Part shown: one piece after another, positions 44,961 through 57,311 of the stretch
How positions within the stretch are numbered: the stretch's first letter is position 1
Layout of the letters: the number at the start of each line of letters is the position of its first letter
NCBI GenBank assembly: GCA_026419785.1
Contig: JAODTK010005665.1
Span: 62,001 to 126,000, forward strand
Source: Sclerodactyla briareus
Taxonomy: Eukaryota; Echinodermata; Holothuroidea; Dendrochirotida; Sclerodactylidae
Reading direction: 5' to 3'
DNA length: 64,000 nucleotides
Made by a program: the position numbers and the translations under genes
Notes under the pieces: model-generated
Told to the model about the DNA's origin: nothing
Database searches by the model: none
Seen by the model: only the letters and a program-made list of their open reading frames with translations

Positions 44961-47900
44961 CGATAATATATGTCGAAACGCTCATTTTTAAATCTTAGCA
45001 TCCCTTCGTCAAGAACTGTTGCTTTTGGAACATAAAGAGTTGTTAATAAGTACTCAAAAACACAAAATTGTCAGAAAGCGGTGGTATTCACATGTTTTAT
45101 CCGAAGCATTTTCAAACGTAGATGCATCATGTATTGCCTTACTACCCCTCTGGAGTGGAATACGATTTAAAGGATTAAACTATCTCGCCATTGTCGATCT
45201 TATTCTGTCAACCCTTAGTAAAATAGGTTGCCACTTGGTGGTTGTGGTTTATTGACTGCACATTCCTCAAGATTTTCTCTTGTTCCCCTACGTTTTTCCC
45301 AATCTAATTTTGTAAATAGTCCTGCGGGCAGGAACGTTTAGACATGTACCTTAATTGCGCCAGATCGATATTGATTAGGGCATTCTTTTAAACGGCATCA
45401 TGGTTTTTCATACATTCAGAATAGTTTGATCATCCATGTTGTGTTTTGATTTACCCTTTTTAATCGTTTTCCGTTTGTTAAGTGCATGTCGACGTGATAC
45501 TTCGGAAAATTGTTTTGCCCACAGAAGAGCTTAATCCGGAGATGAAACAAACTCCCTATCATAGCTGCATATATCTCTCAAAAGCATATCGATTGTCTAG
45601 ATGTAATAGAACTTATGAGCTTCAGAAAGTTCATGGTGGTCCAATTAAAATATATTATAAATGGTCACGCTCATTCGATAGTCGGAACTCTACTCCTACC
45701 ACCACCCGTCACAAATGTGATTTTCGCCGATGCATATGATATGGTCAATTGGGGGAGAGCAGCTGAAATGTCCACTGGGTCAACAGCTGCCTGTGCCGTT
45801 CACTCGCGGCCGACATCGTGAACGACACGGGCACCTTTGGACTGAAATACTTGGATGGCTTAGCATGCTAGCTCCCCAGCAAACCTGGGGAAAGCGCGGA
45901 AATGACACCAAAACTGCGGCCGATATTGTAGCCGCTGATTGAGAATCAGAGCGCCTACGCAGAATTAGCTAAAGCCTCCACAGCTTTGTGTTTAAAGAAC
46001 ACCAGACAGGAATTCCAAAATGATACCATGTTTACCTTCAGCATTGATTCCATTGTTATTTGAAACAGAGTCTCATCTTCATGATTAGCTAGAGCCATGA
46101 ATAAATTGAAATTGAAATGCACAGACTCAACGGAAATGAGCGTTGATTCGCTAATGGAATTTTTAAATATTTAATATCTTTGAGCGTAACAGCGGATAGT
46201 ACGCGTCATTGGTGTGTACATCACGTTTCGATAACTGAAAGGCCTGCAGTAATACATTGTTTCATGTTGTTTCATGTTGTTTTATGTTGTTTTATGCTGT
46301 TGGCGGGAAGTGTATGACCATTATTTCCGTCAGTTTTGTTTTTTCCAGGGTTCAACACTTACATCTGCAGAGCTCGTCGCGGTTTTCGACTGTATATGTT
46401 TGCGGCGATAACCGCCCATACAAAATCGTAGTTGTCCGTAATTTGGGGCGGTGGACTGTTCTCCAAAATTGACGTTCTCGGGAAGTAGAAATGGCATGGC
46501 TATTGCCCTCCGTTATGTCCATTGTTCTGTTCCCTTCAACGTGTGGAAACTGCTGTGAGACCACGGGAAGCGCTTGGAAGCTCGCGATTATCGGGTGGGG
46601 GTGAGTTGATTTTAAGATTCATTTTGAGGAAAAATCATCATTACTGCAGACGTCATAAGGTCGAAAGCGAAACTTAAAAAGCCTTTTTATACTTGCATAT
46701 TGTTAAATATATTTGATGATAATATAATATATAACGTAAAATTCCAAATTACATAACATATTTGAAAAAACGAGTTACATTTTTATTTTTATTGCACCAA
46801 TAGACGATAAAGTTGTATTATTCAAAGCTAGGATCTGATCATTCGACCATCTGCTCGCAAGAAACGAGTTTTTTCTAGAATTTTCAAGATTGCAACCAAT
46901 ATTGATTAAAGTTTCAATTGTTCAGGAGAGAAGAAACACTAACAATTGAGTATTTCATTAATCGAAATTGGATGTGAAACATTTGAAATGTGGATTGTCA
47001 GAACTCCATTTCTGTACGAATCGCAATTATTGGCACATTTATTTTGAATTTTTTGTAACAATAGTAAAAAAATCAACTTAGTTAACAAATCAAATTAGAT
47101 AGAAAATAGTAGGACTCTGAAATTGGGTTCAGAATGAATGTCACACTTTTGATCAAATCCTGGAGCTCCCGAGATCTCTCGAGATATTGGATTGGCTAAC
47201 TGTCGTGAATCGGAACTTGAATTTGAATGTTTTCAAGCAGACTTTTGCCTTTAAAATCGGGAGATTTACCCGTACTGGAAAATATGTTTTGTTTCGTCTT
47301 AGGAAGAGGTGGGGGGATCAGTTCTAACCAGAATACTTTTTTTGGCAATAGTGTCAGAATTCACTCGATTAGTTATTTTTCGAAAGTCTTTGATTGTTTC
47401 CTTGTATTGGATGAAGAAAAGGAACCTTGCCCTTTGCTTAGAATTCTAGGATAGATAAGATAGGAGTAGTAGTTTTCGGGCCCAATGAGGTTCATGTGCA
47501 AATTTCACTACTCTTTGAACAATGTCACATATTTTCTTTGAACTAGCACATTTTGAAGAGAGGTCGTAACAGATACCGGGTACTCTACATCGAAGTCCTA
47601 GCATATTGCTTCATTGAGTTAGTTGAGTCAATCTATTTTCACTCCGGCGGAATTTGAGGAATATATTACGGTCACTGGGAGAACGATGAAAAGACCGCCT
47701 GTAGACTATACATAGTAAATGTTGTATTTTGTTCATTGATAACGAAAAGATGGGATTAGGCATTCACCTAAAAATTATGAATTAGTGTTCAATATTATTT
47801 GAACGCATTTGGTTCCCATCTATTTTTCGATTGTCACGGGTTTTCAGAAGGACATGTTTTACGTTGACTTGTATCACAGGGCATTCGCAATATCAGATTG

Positions 47901-49699
47901 GGTCTCACTCAGATCGGCTGAATTCGGTAAAGGGGTTTGACTGCCATAATGTGATAAGTAGTAAATACCACAAGTCAAGTATTACTTACGAGACAATTGG
48001 CCTTCAAATATCTTTTTTGTTGTTGCCATGCGCAAAAATTGGAAACCGCACTAATTTATTTGGTTTTAAGCAAGTTTAGGTTACAGAAATGCATATCTAC
48101 TCTATATATTTAAATATATATATACATTGAGTGCCTCAGCCGCTTAACCGTCTAAATTCATGCCCAGTTATGAATCCCTTTCTAATAGTATATGACATTC
48201 ATAGTGGCCTGAATAATAGTCGTTTCATGTAACATTACGAGATTCTGGAGAATTTGTTATACTGCTACGCTGGCTGCAGTCAACAGCATATTGGCACCTA
48301 TCTAATAACAATCCTTACATGTGATATTTCCCCTATCTAACAGAGAAAAAATGTTTGAATCTAGGACGTGTTTGTGAAGCAAGTGAGCCAAGTTTTGACT
48401 GAGCTCGTCTTTTGAAGTCTGAAGATGCGCCAATTATTATCGATGCCGCGGTGTTAATAACAAAGTACGGAAACCAAGTGACGTCGATGAAACAATTTCG
48501 TCTCTAGTTTATTTATTCATTTGAAATGTTGATATTTGGGCGTATACATATCGTCGAATAGTTCTACAATCACAGTGAGTTAATTAGGTTAACTCGCCCG
48601 TGGAGCAATTAGGCATGAATGCTTCATTGTTGGAGTTGGTGGAACGAATCCGAATGAATCAGGAAATTTGAGAAACATAATTTTACGTGAGTTACAACGC
48701 GATGACAGCAATTGAACTCACACCGAAAAGCTTTGGGAGACCTTCAAGGCACAAGCAACAGATTTGCCAATATATTAAACAGTAGAGATCTGGTAGGTGT
48801 GGTCAATGTGCAGTGCCTGTGGTATATGCTACACTAACCTCAATTCCTAATAACAACCAAAGGTTATTGCGAAGGATGTAATTGGTACGCTAACCACTAG
48901 CCCACTAAAAAGCCTCCCGAAGCAGTGTGTACTAACCGGGTCGTAGAACAACTGACAGAAATTTTTCGCGAGGTATGCGCAAAATGAAAACTTTACATTG
49001 AATATGACGTTGAAAAAAAAACTGGTAGTTTTTTTATCCAATGGTCACCGTTACCAAAAGGTATACTGACGACATCTAATGTATCACACTCGTAATTACT
49101 TGTTGAATTGAAAAATAGAAATGATCGAAAATCTTCTAATGTTCAACTGTGTTCGCTTGTATGTTAAGTGAAAAAAATCATAGTGAGAAAGGTAGCGATT
49201 TTGCAATGAATACGACAACTACATACCGCTAGGTGATAACACAAATCGCACAGAATGTGTCTAACGCCTAAAAAATATTATTTGCAAATACTGGCTATAG
49301 CTTTCTGAATTGGATGGGTTTGATTATAGTAAGTAAACTTTTACTTTTCAGTCAGGATAAAACGGGATTTGGGACCAACTAGTGTTTTTAAATAAAATTA
49401 GGAGGAATTATATTATCAAATTCAATGCGCTTTTTTATCAGGGATTGTCATGTCGACTTCAGGATTAAGTAAAATGTAAGAAATGTTTCAACTTACCACT
49501 CCGTGCCGTGAGATGAGACAAGTTGTCCAAAAGAGAAAGCTAAATCTGAAACAATCGATGATTGTCATCTTGAACAGGATAACGTTCAGCCGATGATGAA
49601 TCGCTTCCACACCCCTTCAGACTTCGAGAATCATTTGATGATCAAATCAGCGAAACATGTTACGACTCATCTCACAGACGTGACAGACATCTACGGGAG

Positions 49700-50070
49700 T
49701 TTCGGGTGAACGTCTTACAAAAGGAATGTTCAAAGTTTATTTCGGGGGCACGGGTTCTGTCAGCACGGTTGAAATACAGCAGCGTTTGTCGAATGGTGTG
49801 ATATTTCCTGCAATGGCCAATTCTGAAGTCTACGTTTTAGGTAATGGAAAAATATTTCATTCGTCCATCTGCCACCTGCACTTTACTATCAACTAAACCA
49901 GTGCATAGATGATAGTTTCGGGTGAACGTCTTACAAGAGTAATGTTCAAAGTATATTTCGTACGGTGAAATACAGCAGCGTTTGTCAAATGCTGTGATAT
50001 TACTTCAAAGGCAAATACCGTAGACTACGGTTCAGGTAAATTTATCCGTCTATCTGCCACGTCTGTGATC
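49700..50070 (-). repeat. Two tandem ~200-bp repeats at the head of right U
   Basis: Two units, each with TTTCGGGTGAACGTCTTACA, then AAAGT(T/A)TATTTCG, CAGCAGCGTTTGTC and a CCGTAG-type end, at 49,700-49,840 and 49,915-50,040. Mirrors 10,230-10,640. Confidence 0.65.
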
Positions 50071-50159
50071 TATTAACCAGTGCATCGGTGCTGTAGGCCG
50101 TATCAGTAGAAACGGCCTAATACTCACGTAGGTGTACTCAATCAGAAAACTTCACTACA

Positions 50160-52135
50160 TCTTATATAGCGCAGCAATATGCTAAAAGCATTTCTATGCG
50201 CTTTATAATGTCCCAAAGGGTCAAGCCAAAAAATGGGTTTTAAGCTTCCGCTCGAACGCATCCACATTTGGCGCTACCCTAATGCTGCGTGGAAGGAAGT
50301 TCCGAACCTGTGGGGCACTGGCATTAAAGGAGCCGGATCCCCTAACAGACATGTATCTGGGGCACTTGAGAAGTGTAGTGTCATCAGAAGAACAAAGTGC
50401 ACGAGCAGACGATAGGGATGAACCGTGTCATTCAGATACTGAGGTGTTATGATGTTACTGTCGAGAATTTTACAGACAGGAATGCATTGCGAATGTATTT
50501 CTGAACCGGAAGGGTAACCAGTGCAAATCAGTGAAGACTAAAAACAACTGTCACGCTTGTGCCCTCCATGACAGGTCTAGTCGAGTTGTCTCGCAACATT
50601 TTTAACCAGTGGATTTGATTCCTATGGGCAGTGCTAAGAAGTGAAGTACAATGATCCCGACGGGCCAGTACAAGAGAGTTAAAAACCATTTTACAAGCCT
50701 CTTCATTGATGTTGCGTCTGATATTACAAATAACGGAGAAATGAAGAGATGATGTTAGAGAAAAGTGTTGAGATTCGTCTGACTGATGATCGAACACGAC
50801 ACCCAAAATCCGGCTGTGCTTATTCGGATGGAGAGAGCTGTTGTCAACAGTCAACTGTGGCAGTATTTCATTACATTTAACGAAGTGCTGAGTGGCAGCA
50901 ACAAAAAAATTCGGTTTTGCTGTAGTTAAATTTCACTTACATTTGAGATGTGCAATAAGTATTATTAATGATAAAATAATAATAATATGTCTTGTGGAGA
51001 GCAAAATTCAGAACTGAATCTGCCCAATGCGCTGCCAGGGCAAAGGAGCAAAAAAATTAGTAGTTATAATACGACAGAAATAGGTGAGTTTCAAGATGTT
51101 CCTTGAAAGTGCTAAACGATTGGAGTGAACGTAGGTTGACTGGTAGGCTGGTTCATCGCGAGAGAAGGCACGGTCTTCGTGGGTCGGAATTCGGGATTGT
51201 GGAACGTCCAGGAGAAGCTGGTATTGGGATCGAGTAAGCGAGATTGTGACCTTTGCTGTATGATGTGCGAGAGGTAGACAGGCGTAACCAGTCTTAAGGG
51301 CACGGAACGAGTGACAGGATTTTATATTGGATTCGGTACTGCACCGGAAGCCAATGGAGAAATTTCAGAAGAGGTGTAATGTGATCTGATGTGGGCCTTT
51401 TTGTAACCATTCCCTACTTGATAGGGCGTTTTGGAGACTGTGCTAGGGGCCAAAACAGGCAAGCACGTTCGTCCTTTGGCGGCCAAGTAGCGACAGCTAG
51501 GTCTCTGGGATATGACTTTTTCCTGATAATACTGGTCACGTCATCAGCAGTAAGTAGTGGATTTGTCAACAACAGAGCACATGGCGGTGGTCCATAGCGC
51601 GTAGGCTTGGCAGGAGGTACCGGTAAGGTACTGCTCTGTTTATTAAATTCAGTCAGGATTTTGTTCACTTCTTGATAAAAGAAATGTGCGAAGTTGTTAG
51701 CCAACTGATGATCACTGTAAGCATTCGGAATGTGCTCACTGGGAATTAACAACTAAGAAAATTATAATGTAAATTTGTTGAATGCTTGTGAACATGTGAC
51801 ATGTCATATAGTAATTACGCTTTGATTGTTCGATTAGTTTTACAACTTGCTTGCACTGAGTACTGATGTAGATTTGTGTTGTCGACTTGCAGAGACGACT
51901 TATTCCAGCGTCTTTCCATGCGATAAAGCAGCATTCGAGCTTCGTGAATGTCGTCATTATACCAGGGGTTAGGTGGTCGGCCCTTAGAACTGATCGGCTG
52001 AAAAGTGGCATTCTCATCTAGGACATCCTTAGAAATGTTACAATAGGCATCGTACGAATTATTTGCAGGAAAGGACAACGTGATTGATTGCATCGTGCGG
52101 TTTGAGCTCGCAGCAAAACCGTCGGCGTCCATTCT
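50160..52135 (-). mobile_element. Degraded LINE complex between right U and FReD copy 4
   Basis: The minus strand, from 52,135 down, shows PPNPWYNDDIHEARMLLYRM with ERRWNKSSLQVD (linker before RT), then FAHFFYQEVNKI (51,650), a non-matching stretch at 50,950-51,420 that looks like another repeat, then GVVFDHQSDE with NSLVLARRDHCTSLLSTAHR (50,640-50,800, C-terminal domain). It ends near GCGCTATATAAGA at 50,160, an L2-type 3' end. The central RT core is missing. It occupies the place where exon D and the 3' flank of copy 4 should be. Confidence 0.65.
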
Positions 52136-52149
52136 TTTCAGAGATCGTC

Positions 52150-52814
52150 GTTTTACGCATTATGATCAGTTAAATGACAATCTATAATTTCTCGACTATA
52201 ACACAAGCTGATAATTCCGGCTATTCGAACTATGGGCTGTGTACAATGGATTCAACTGGAATATCGCCTCGTTTGCTGCTTCATTAGTCGGAGTTCTATC
52301 CTGACAATGCATCATAAGACATGCACATGAGGCGCTCGCCGTGTGTAGTTGACGTTCTTTGCTTTGGAATCGCAAACGCTCGAATTACCTGGTAGTTAGG
52401 CAATCGTCAGTGTAAGCGAATCAAAATGTTTCATAGTTAGGAAAGTACGCCAATACCCCAATTTAGGAAATGACTTCATGGTCATTACTTTGAGCTGAGC
52501 AATAACAATGGAAGTGAAAGTTCAAATGTTAGGGAATTTAATCGTACCGGTGTTTGCGGCTCCCGTTGATTTAGGGACGAAATTGATACATCTGGGGGTG
52601 TGCCCGGGCCGTTTGGAGACTTTGCTCGAAGTTATGGAAATGTTTAACGGCTGTTTAGTGTTGCTTCACATTACTGTTTGTCTCACTCCGTGAATCAACT
52701 CTAACCACCACCTCTCACCACCAGAAATCCACATTCATTTTTGCCGCACCTTTGAACAAGAATTCCCGTTATAGATACACTAATCCTAATCCCTCATCCT
52801 TGTCTAACCCTTAC
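52150..52814 (-). other. Remaining part of intron C-D, FReD copy 4
   Basis: Matches 36,120-36,960 of copy 3 (ACTGGAATATCGCCTCG, GGTGTGCCCGGGC.GTTTGGAGAC). Homology stops at about 52,150, inside the intron and before exon D, which I do not find. Confidence 0.6.
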
Positions 52815-52870
52815 CAGGGTTGTTTAGTGTCCTCGAAACCGCAGACCGGTCTCGAGACCAGCTTTTTTCT

Positions 52871-52919
<49 letters not shown>

Positions 52920-55000
52920 AACCCTTCTGGTCTCGGAAATTCTTCCGGTCTCGCTCCGAGACCAGCACAAAAATATTCGGTGTCGTCCCTTTTTTCTCTT
53001 CGGAATAATTCTAGTTCAGCAAAAATCATCCTGCAATTCATGTGTTGAGCTTTTGCTATGAACTAGCAATTGGAGTGGGCCTTTAAGTACTTGGTCGATG
53101 TGGGAAAGCGCCCAGGGCTTAGTACCCAAGGCCCAGTAATTTGTTGCGCGCTTCAAACGTGTGGCAGTCACAATAGCTTCATGGTCGACAACCTCAAAGT
53201 CCACAACAGTTCAGTAGGCAAGGAGGCAGAAGCCTGGTAACTGCTTCAATCGTAGGTGTTGCTTCACTTTAAGAATGCCTGTATTTGACAGTGGATATAT
53301 TAGGCATTAGCCAATCAATTGCTCCGAATAATTGTTATATGTCTGTTCAAACCCGAATAGTCTCCGTTCTTCCACTTCCACATTTTCGAAGCGTCAAGTG
53401 TTAGGGCTCTTCAATCTCATTTTTATCCACCTAATATATTGAACCCAATCATGATAGAAAAAGATGAATAAAAATAGAAACCCGGGCCCCTATAAACATG
53501 GGACCCCCGTTACGTATGCTACCCCGATACCAACTCCAGTAGGCACTGAACCCGATACCGGAGAGAAGAGAGGGATAGGTGAATCTTTAGTGATTTCAGT
53601 TACTAATTTAGTGGTGGGAGGAGGGAGCAGTAATGGTAATTAAATTATGCCAGTGACTGCCGTAGCCTAACGACTATCAATTATCATTGTTATGAACTGT
53701 GAACATGATTTTTGTTTCGATTTTCCAGATGGGTTAAACCTTATGACATTGGTACCATTTTCGCGAAAGTTGATCTCACATTGCTGGACATCCTTGAATG
53801 ATGAATTGTTCTCAGTACCTATTTTACATTTACCTTGGAATGCTTATTGGCTTACTTTTTCATGAAGTAGTCTCCTATGTCCAATCAATGGAGTATTTTA
53901 AGGTGTTAGAGCAATTCAGGTCTAAGATAGTAGTGCCTAGCCCCGTGGTGCCTTGTCTGTCCCAGGGTGTATCTGCTAGCTGTTATTAGTTGAGAAATCA
54001 CCACCTTAAACTGTACTGGTATTTTTAAAATGTCCACAAGTAAAACCTGGCCTACCCTGAATTCTCATTCCGGGGACACAGTGAAGGCCATAATGTTATA
54101 CCGTACATGGTATTGGAATTGGGTCATCCATGCTATGACAAAAGCGTATGTAAATGCATTTGAAGGGTCATTTATTGGTTTGATTTGATCTAGGGATGGG
54201 GCCTGGATGGAGACACCATAGCGTCCCCACCCTGGCCACATAAGGAAAGCGGGTGTCCTGGGGTGGGAGGGGAGGCATACGACATAAGAACTAATTGGAA
54301 TACCGAGACTGAGAGAGAAGATAAATAATTTCCTGGTTTAGGAGCCGTAGTATTCTGAATGCTGCATGAGGATGCAGAGAAGAAAGTCGCATGGCAATTG
54401 TTTACTGTTATCAGTTCATATTCAGTATGTTTAATGACATAGAGGTCATTCTGCAGCCTGCGGGGGCAAAAAAAGAAAAAGTCTTCACAATCCTGATTTT
54501 TACATTTCTTTTTAAATGTGATGAGCCATGAGGTTGTCTTTTTGGTTCATGGCTTCACCGGGGGGGGGATAATTTGGCGAACTGGGTGGAGGGGGGGGGG
54601 GGGGCTACCGGTAATGGTCATGGGTGCATCTCATATGGCACCACCCTTGATTTATGCTCTGTGGTTACACCTATTCCTCGTCGATTGTGGGGAATGATCG
54701 GGAATAAGAAGTGTTGACTTGTTGTGCAGATCTCGAAAAAGCAAATGTTCATTAGCAGAGGTTGTCTATTATGTCAAATAGAGCATGTGGGTGTAATAGG
54801 CCTACAATACAGTTTCGAATTGTTTGCCCCAACACTAGAGACATTTCGTCTCGGTCTCGGTCTCGGTCGCGGACCTTGCTGGTCTCGGTCGCGGTCTCGG
54901 TCTCGAAGTTTTTCTCCTGGTCTCGGTCTCGGTTCGGTCTCGAAACCCTCTGTTCTCGGTCTCCGGTCTCGGATTGTGCTGGTTTTCGACTAACCCACTG
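52815..55000 (+). mobile_element. hAT-like non-autonomous element with (GGTCTC)n subterminal arrays
   Basis: A 2.2 kb block absent from copy 3, where the flanks are continuous. It is flanked by a perfect 8-bp direct repeat, ACCCTTAC, at 52,807-52,814 and 55,001-55,008, which fits a hAT target duplication. The ends read CAGGGTTGTTTAGT...TCGAAACC and, reversed, CAGTGGGTTAGTCGAAAACC, a short imperfect inverted repeat starting CAG. Just inside each end lies a GGTCTC-rich array (52,851-52,965 and 54,846-54,975) in the same orientation. The interior has no recognisable transposase. Confidence 0.7.
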
Positions 55001-55237
55001 ACCCTTACAAAGAAACGCACCGATTCTCCCTCAATCCTGACCAAACGAGCACCCTTGTTTGTACAACATTCCAAAGACCCGCGTGGCCAAAATTCCGACT
55101 TCGCCTGTAACGCTCATAAACCGCCTGCTATAGTTGACGTATACGTTGATACACGACCCCCCCCCCCCCTCGATAAAAGTTATATAGACAACAAAGTCAC
55201 ATATATTTGTATACCTATTTGCCCATGATGTACACTT

Positions 55238-55499
55238 ATCGCATCCCCGCTGTAGTTTCCTACTTCGATCCGTCGAAGTTGTCGTCCTCGCGTTTATTCA
55301 CAGAGCTGACCTTCGCGTAAGTATGGATTCTCCCTCCGTGTTAACTACAATCATTCCTATGTTGTATCTTCTCTGGCTCGACAGGTAGTGAAGCTGTTCG
55401 TTTCCGAGCCAATGCTCGTGTTCCACATCTCCGAAGACCTTCTTTTTGTAGTCGGCCCACCAGTAGAAATCAACGCCCCCTCAATTACGTCTGGAAAAC
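55238..55499 (-). pseudogene. FReD gene copy 4, exon C, damaged
   Basis: It reads GTTTTCCAGACGTAATTGAG at the start, with RIDGS altered and bases missing. Blocks EHEHWLGNEQLHYLSS and NYSGDA-like are seen in separate frames. The donor is lost: GATGCGATAAGTG replaces GATGCCGGTAAGTG. With exon D missing as well, the second FReD of this copy is not functional. Confidence 0.75.
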
Positions 55500-55766
55500 C
55501 TTCGAGAATTGATCAGGAGTTTTTAATCCCGTTGTTTCTTCCAATAGATGTTTAAACAGCAATGTAGATCTCGTTTGAGGCAGGAAGGCTCGACATATAG
55601 CACAGCTTTGCATGACGACAGATCTACATAATCAAGTTCTAACCTGCTGAAGTATTATTACTATTATGTTACTATTCATTATCATTGTTAATAGTTTATC
55701 ATCTTATCACATTGCACATAACATACACAATTCCCGAATAATGCTCATGATTAACTCAACACTTAC

Positions 55767-56151
55767 TGTCCAGCCTCCCCCGTCAGTCATGTTACAGTAG
55801 ACCTGAACGCCTGACTCCGGGCCAGTTAGTTGGTTTGATGGTGTAGACCCCGCTGTCTCTAGAACCAGAATTGTAGACATCCATACAATCAGTTGGAACA
55901 CCGCGCCGTGACCGAACAGTTTAAATTGGGCTGACTCATCACTGATGAAAAGTCATTGATCACATTGAACACAGCCCGGTTTTGCATGTCATCTCGATCA
56001 AGAGCCTGATTTCTTCCTGGTTTGTTCAAGTATGTATAGCCTTTCGTTTCGCTCCATAATTCTTGAGCGAGAAATCCAAAACCAATATTTGTAGCTGTCC
56101 AGTCTCTAGTGAAAATTAACGGTGCCATCGTTTGCTGCGGCGTTGTATGAC
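55767..56151 (-). pseudogene. FReD gene copy 4, exon B, frameshifted
   Basis: 385 nt against 387 in copy 3. The first part reads FTRDW, then NIGFGFLAQELWSETKGY, YLNKPGR, then NRAVFNVINDF and FKLFGHG-like blocks across two frames. The second part reads TDCMDVYNSGSRDSGVYTIK in pieces and ends VYCNMTDGGGWT before GTAAGT. The seam between the two FReDs is the same as in copy 3. The sequence is more divergent than copies 1-3 in the core (ELWSETKGYTYL for DFWIGNERLSYL). Confidence 0.75.
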
Positions 56152-56303
56152 CTTCAAGAAAAAAACACTAACGTTCCGTAAAGGGTGTAACACGATTTAA
56201 ATTTGATAGAATCCAATCGAAGATGATCTTATTCAACAGATGAAAATCTCCACTCCCGAGCGGTTGGCGATCAGTATCGTAGTGTGTGCGTTGTGTGCAT
56301 GTG

Positions 56304-56336
<33 letters not shown>

Positions 56337-57311
56337 TGTGTTTGTGTGTGTGGGTGTGCATACACGCTCGCGGGAGTACAGTAAGTTAAATGTCCTAACC
56401 AGTTTTTCGTCACTTCATGAATGAGTATGTGTACACACATGCACAGGAATAGTAGTTAAAATAAGTGATACAGTAGTAGGAAGTGAAACGGAAGTTTAAA
56501 AACGGGAAAGCGCTCAGACTCCTTCCACAGTGGATGATGGTGGATGGATGGGGGGGGGTGTGGGATTGCTGAAACTGAGGAATTTATGAACCTAATAGTG
56601 ATTTTTTTTTTACGCAGTGAAATCCATGTGAAATTTACAAATTCTGTAGAACAATGGATTCCTAAACGCTCGTTGTTTTGATTCAAAAGATTACAAATCC
56701 TCATAATTCCACAAAGACACAGACACCTTATTCCTTGACAGGGGCGGGCCCCAGGAATGGCCCGACATGGGGCCAGTAAGAGCTTCTAGAGCAAGCGGAC
56801 ACTCAACCCTACCTTCTGGACACATTTGTTGAGTCCCATTTTGGCTCGGTTCATGCCTTCTTTCCCAAATTTCTTTTTTATGCTTCTCCAACTTGTCTTG
56901 AAGAGGATCTGTGAAAACGGATGGGGGAAGGGAGGGGGTCCACCACACAACAGCTAAGCAAAGGGGTTCTTAACCTATCCCTTTCCAGTACTCCCCAAGG
57001 CTGTACTTCCAACGACAAATTCCTACTAGTAATATCCTAATTTGTGTGATTTATAGGCTGAGACGGATCAGCTGTAACCCCCACCTCCCCCCCCCTCCCC
57101 CCACCCACCCACCCTATTTCGATTGACTGCACTTTCTGCGCATTTCTCTATGAGACAAGAACAAATAAGTATTATTTCAGATGTGTTTTTCACTACGAAT
57201 AAAGTGGTACTTAGCCCCAATAACGTACAAATGGTTGACGAAAATATGGACTCCCATCCAGGTATAGGAGCATCGGCGATAGACATAAAAGGAAAAGGTA
57301 AATTGACATAC
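56152..57311 (-). other. Intron A-B, copy 4
   Basis: Includes the TG microsatellite at 56,283-56,355 and a G9 tract at 56,550. It lacks the LINE 3' fragment found in copies 2 and 3. No gene seen. Confidence 0.5.
56283..56355 (+). repeat. (TG)n microsatellite, intron A-B of copy 4
   Basis: GTGTGCGTTGTGTGCATG followed by about 20 TG steps. Same intron as the CA/TG tracts of the other copies. Confidence 0.9.

Larger units (their letters stand above)
43690..50160 (-). repeat. U segment, right arm of the large inverted repeat
   Basis: Reverse complement of 10,140-16,700. The best stretch, 49,330-49,500 against 10,821-10,990, shows long identical words (for example GTAAAAGTTTACTTACTATA and TCCTGAAGTCGACAT) with scattered indels. 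No host gene recognised. A short open stretch at 46,352-46,564 (minus; RTVHRPKLRTTTILYGRL) is also traceable in the left arm at about 13,830-13,910, but there it has a stop. Confidence 0.8.

Noticed and set aside
52868-52920. CRISPR-like array or telomeric repeat
   Set aside because: GGTCTC units are contiguous without spacers and lie just inside a transposon end; the organism is eukaryotic.
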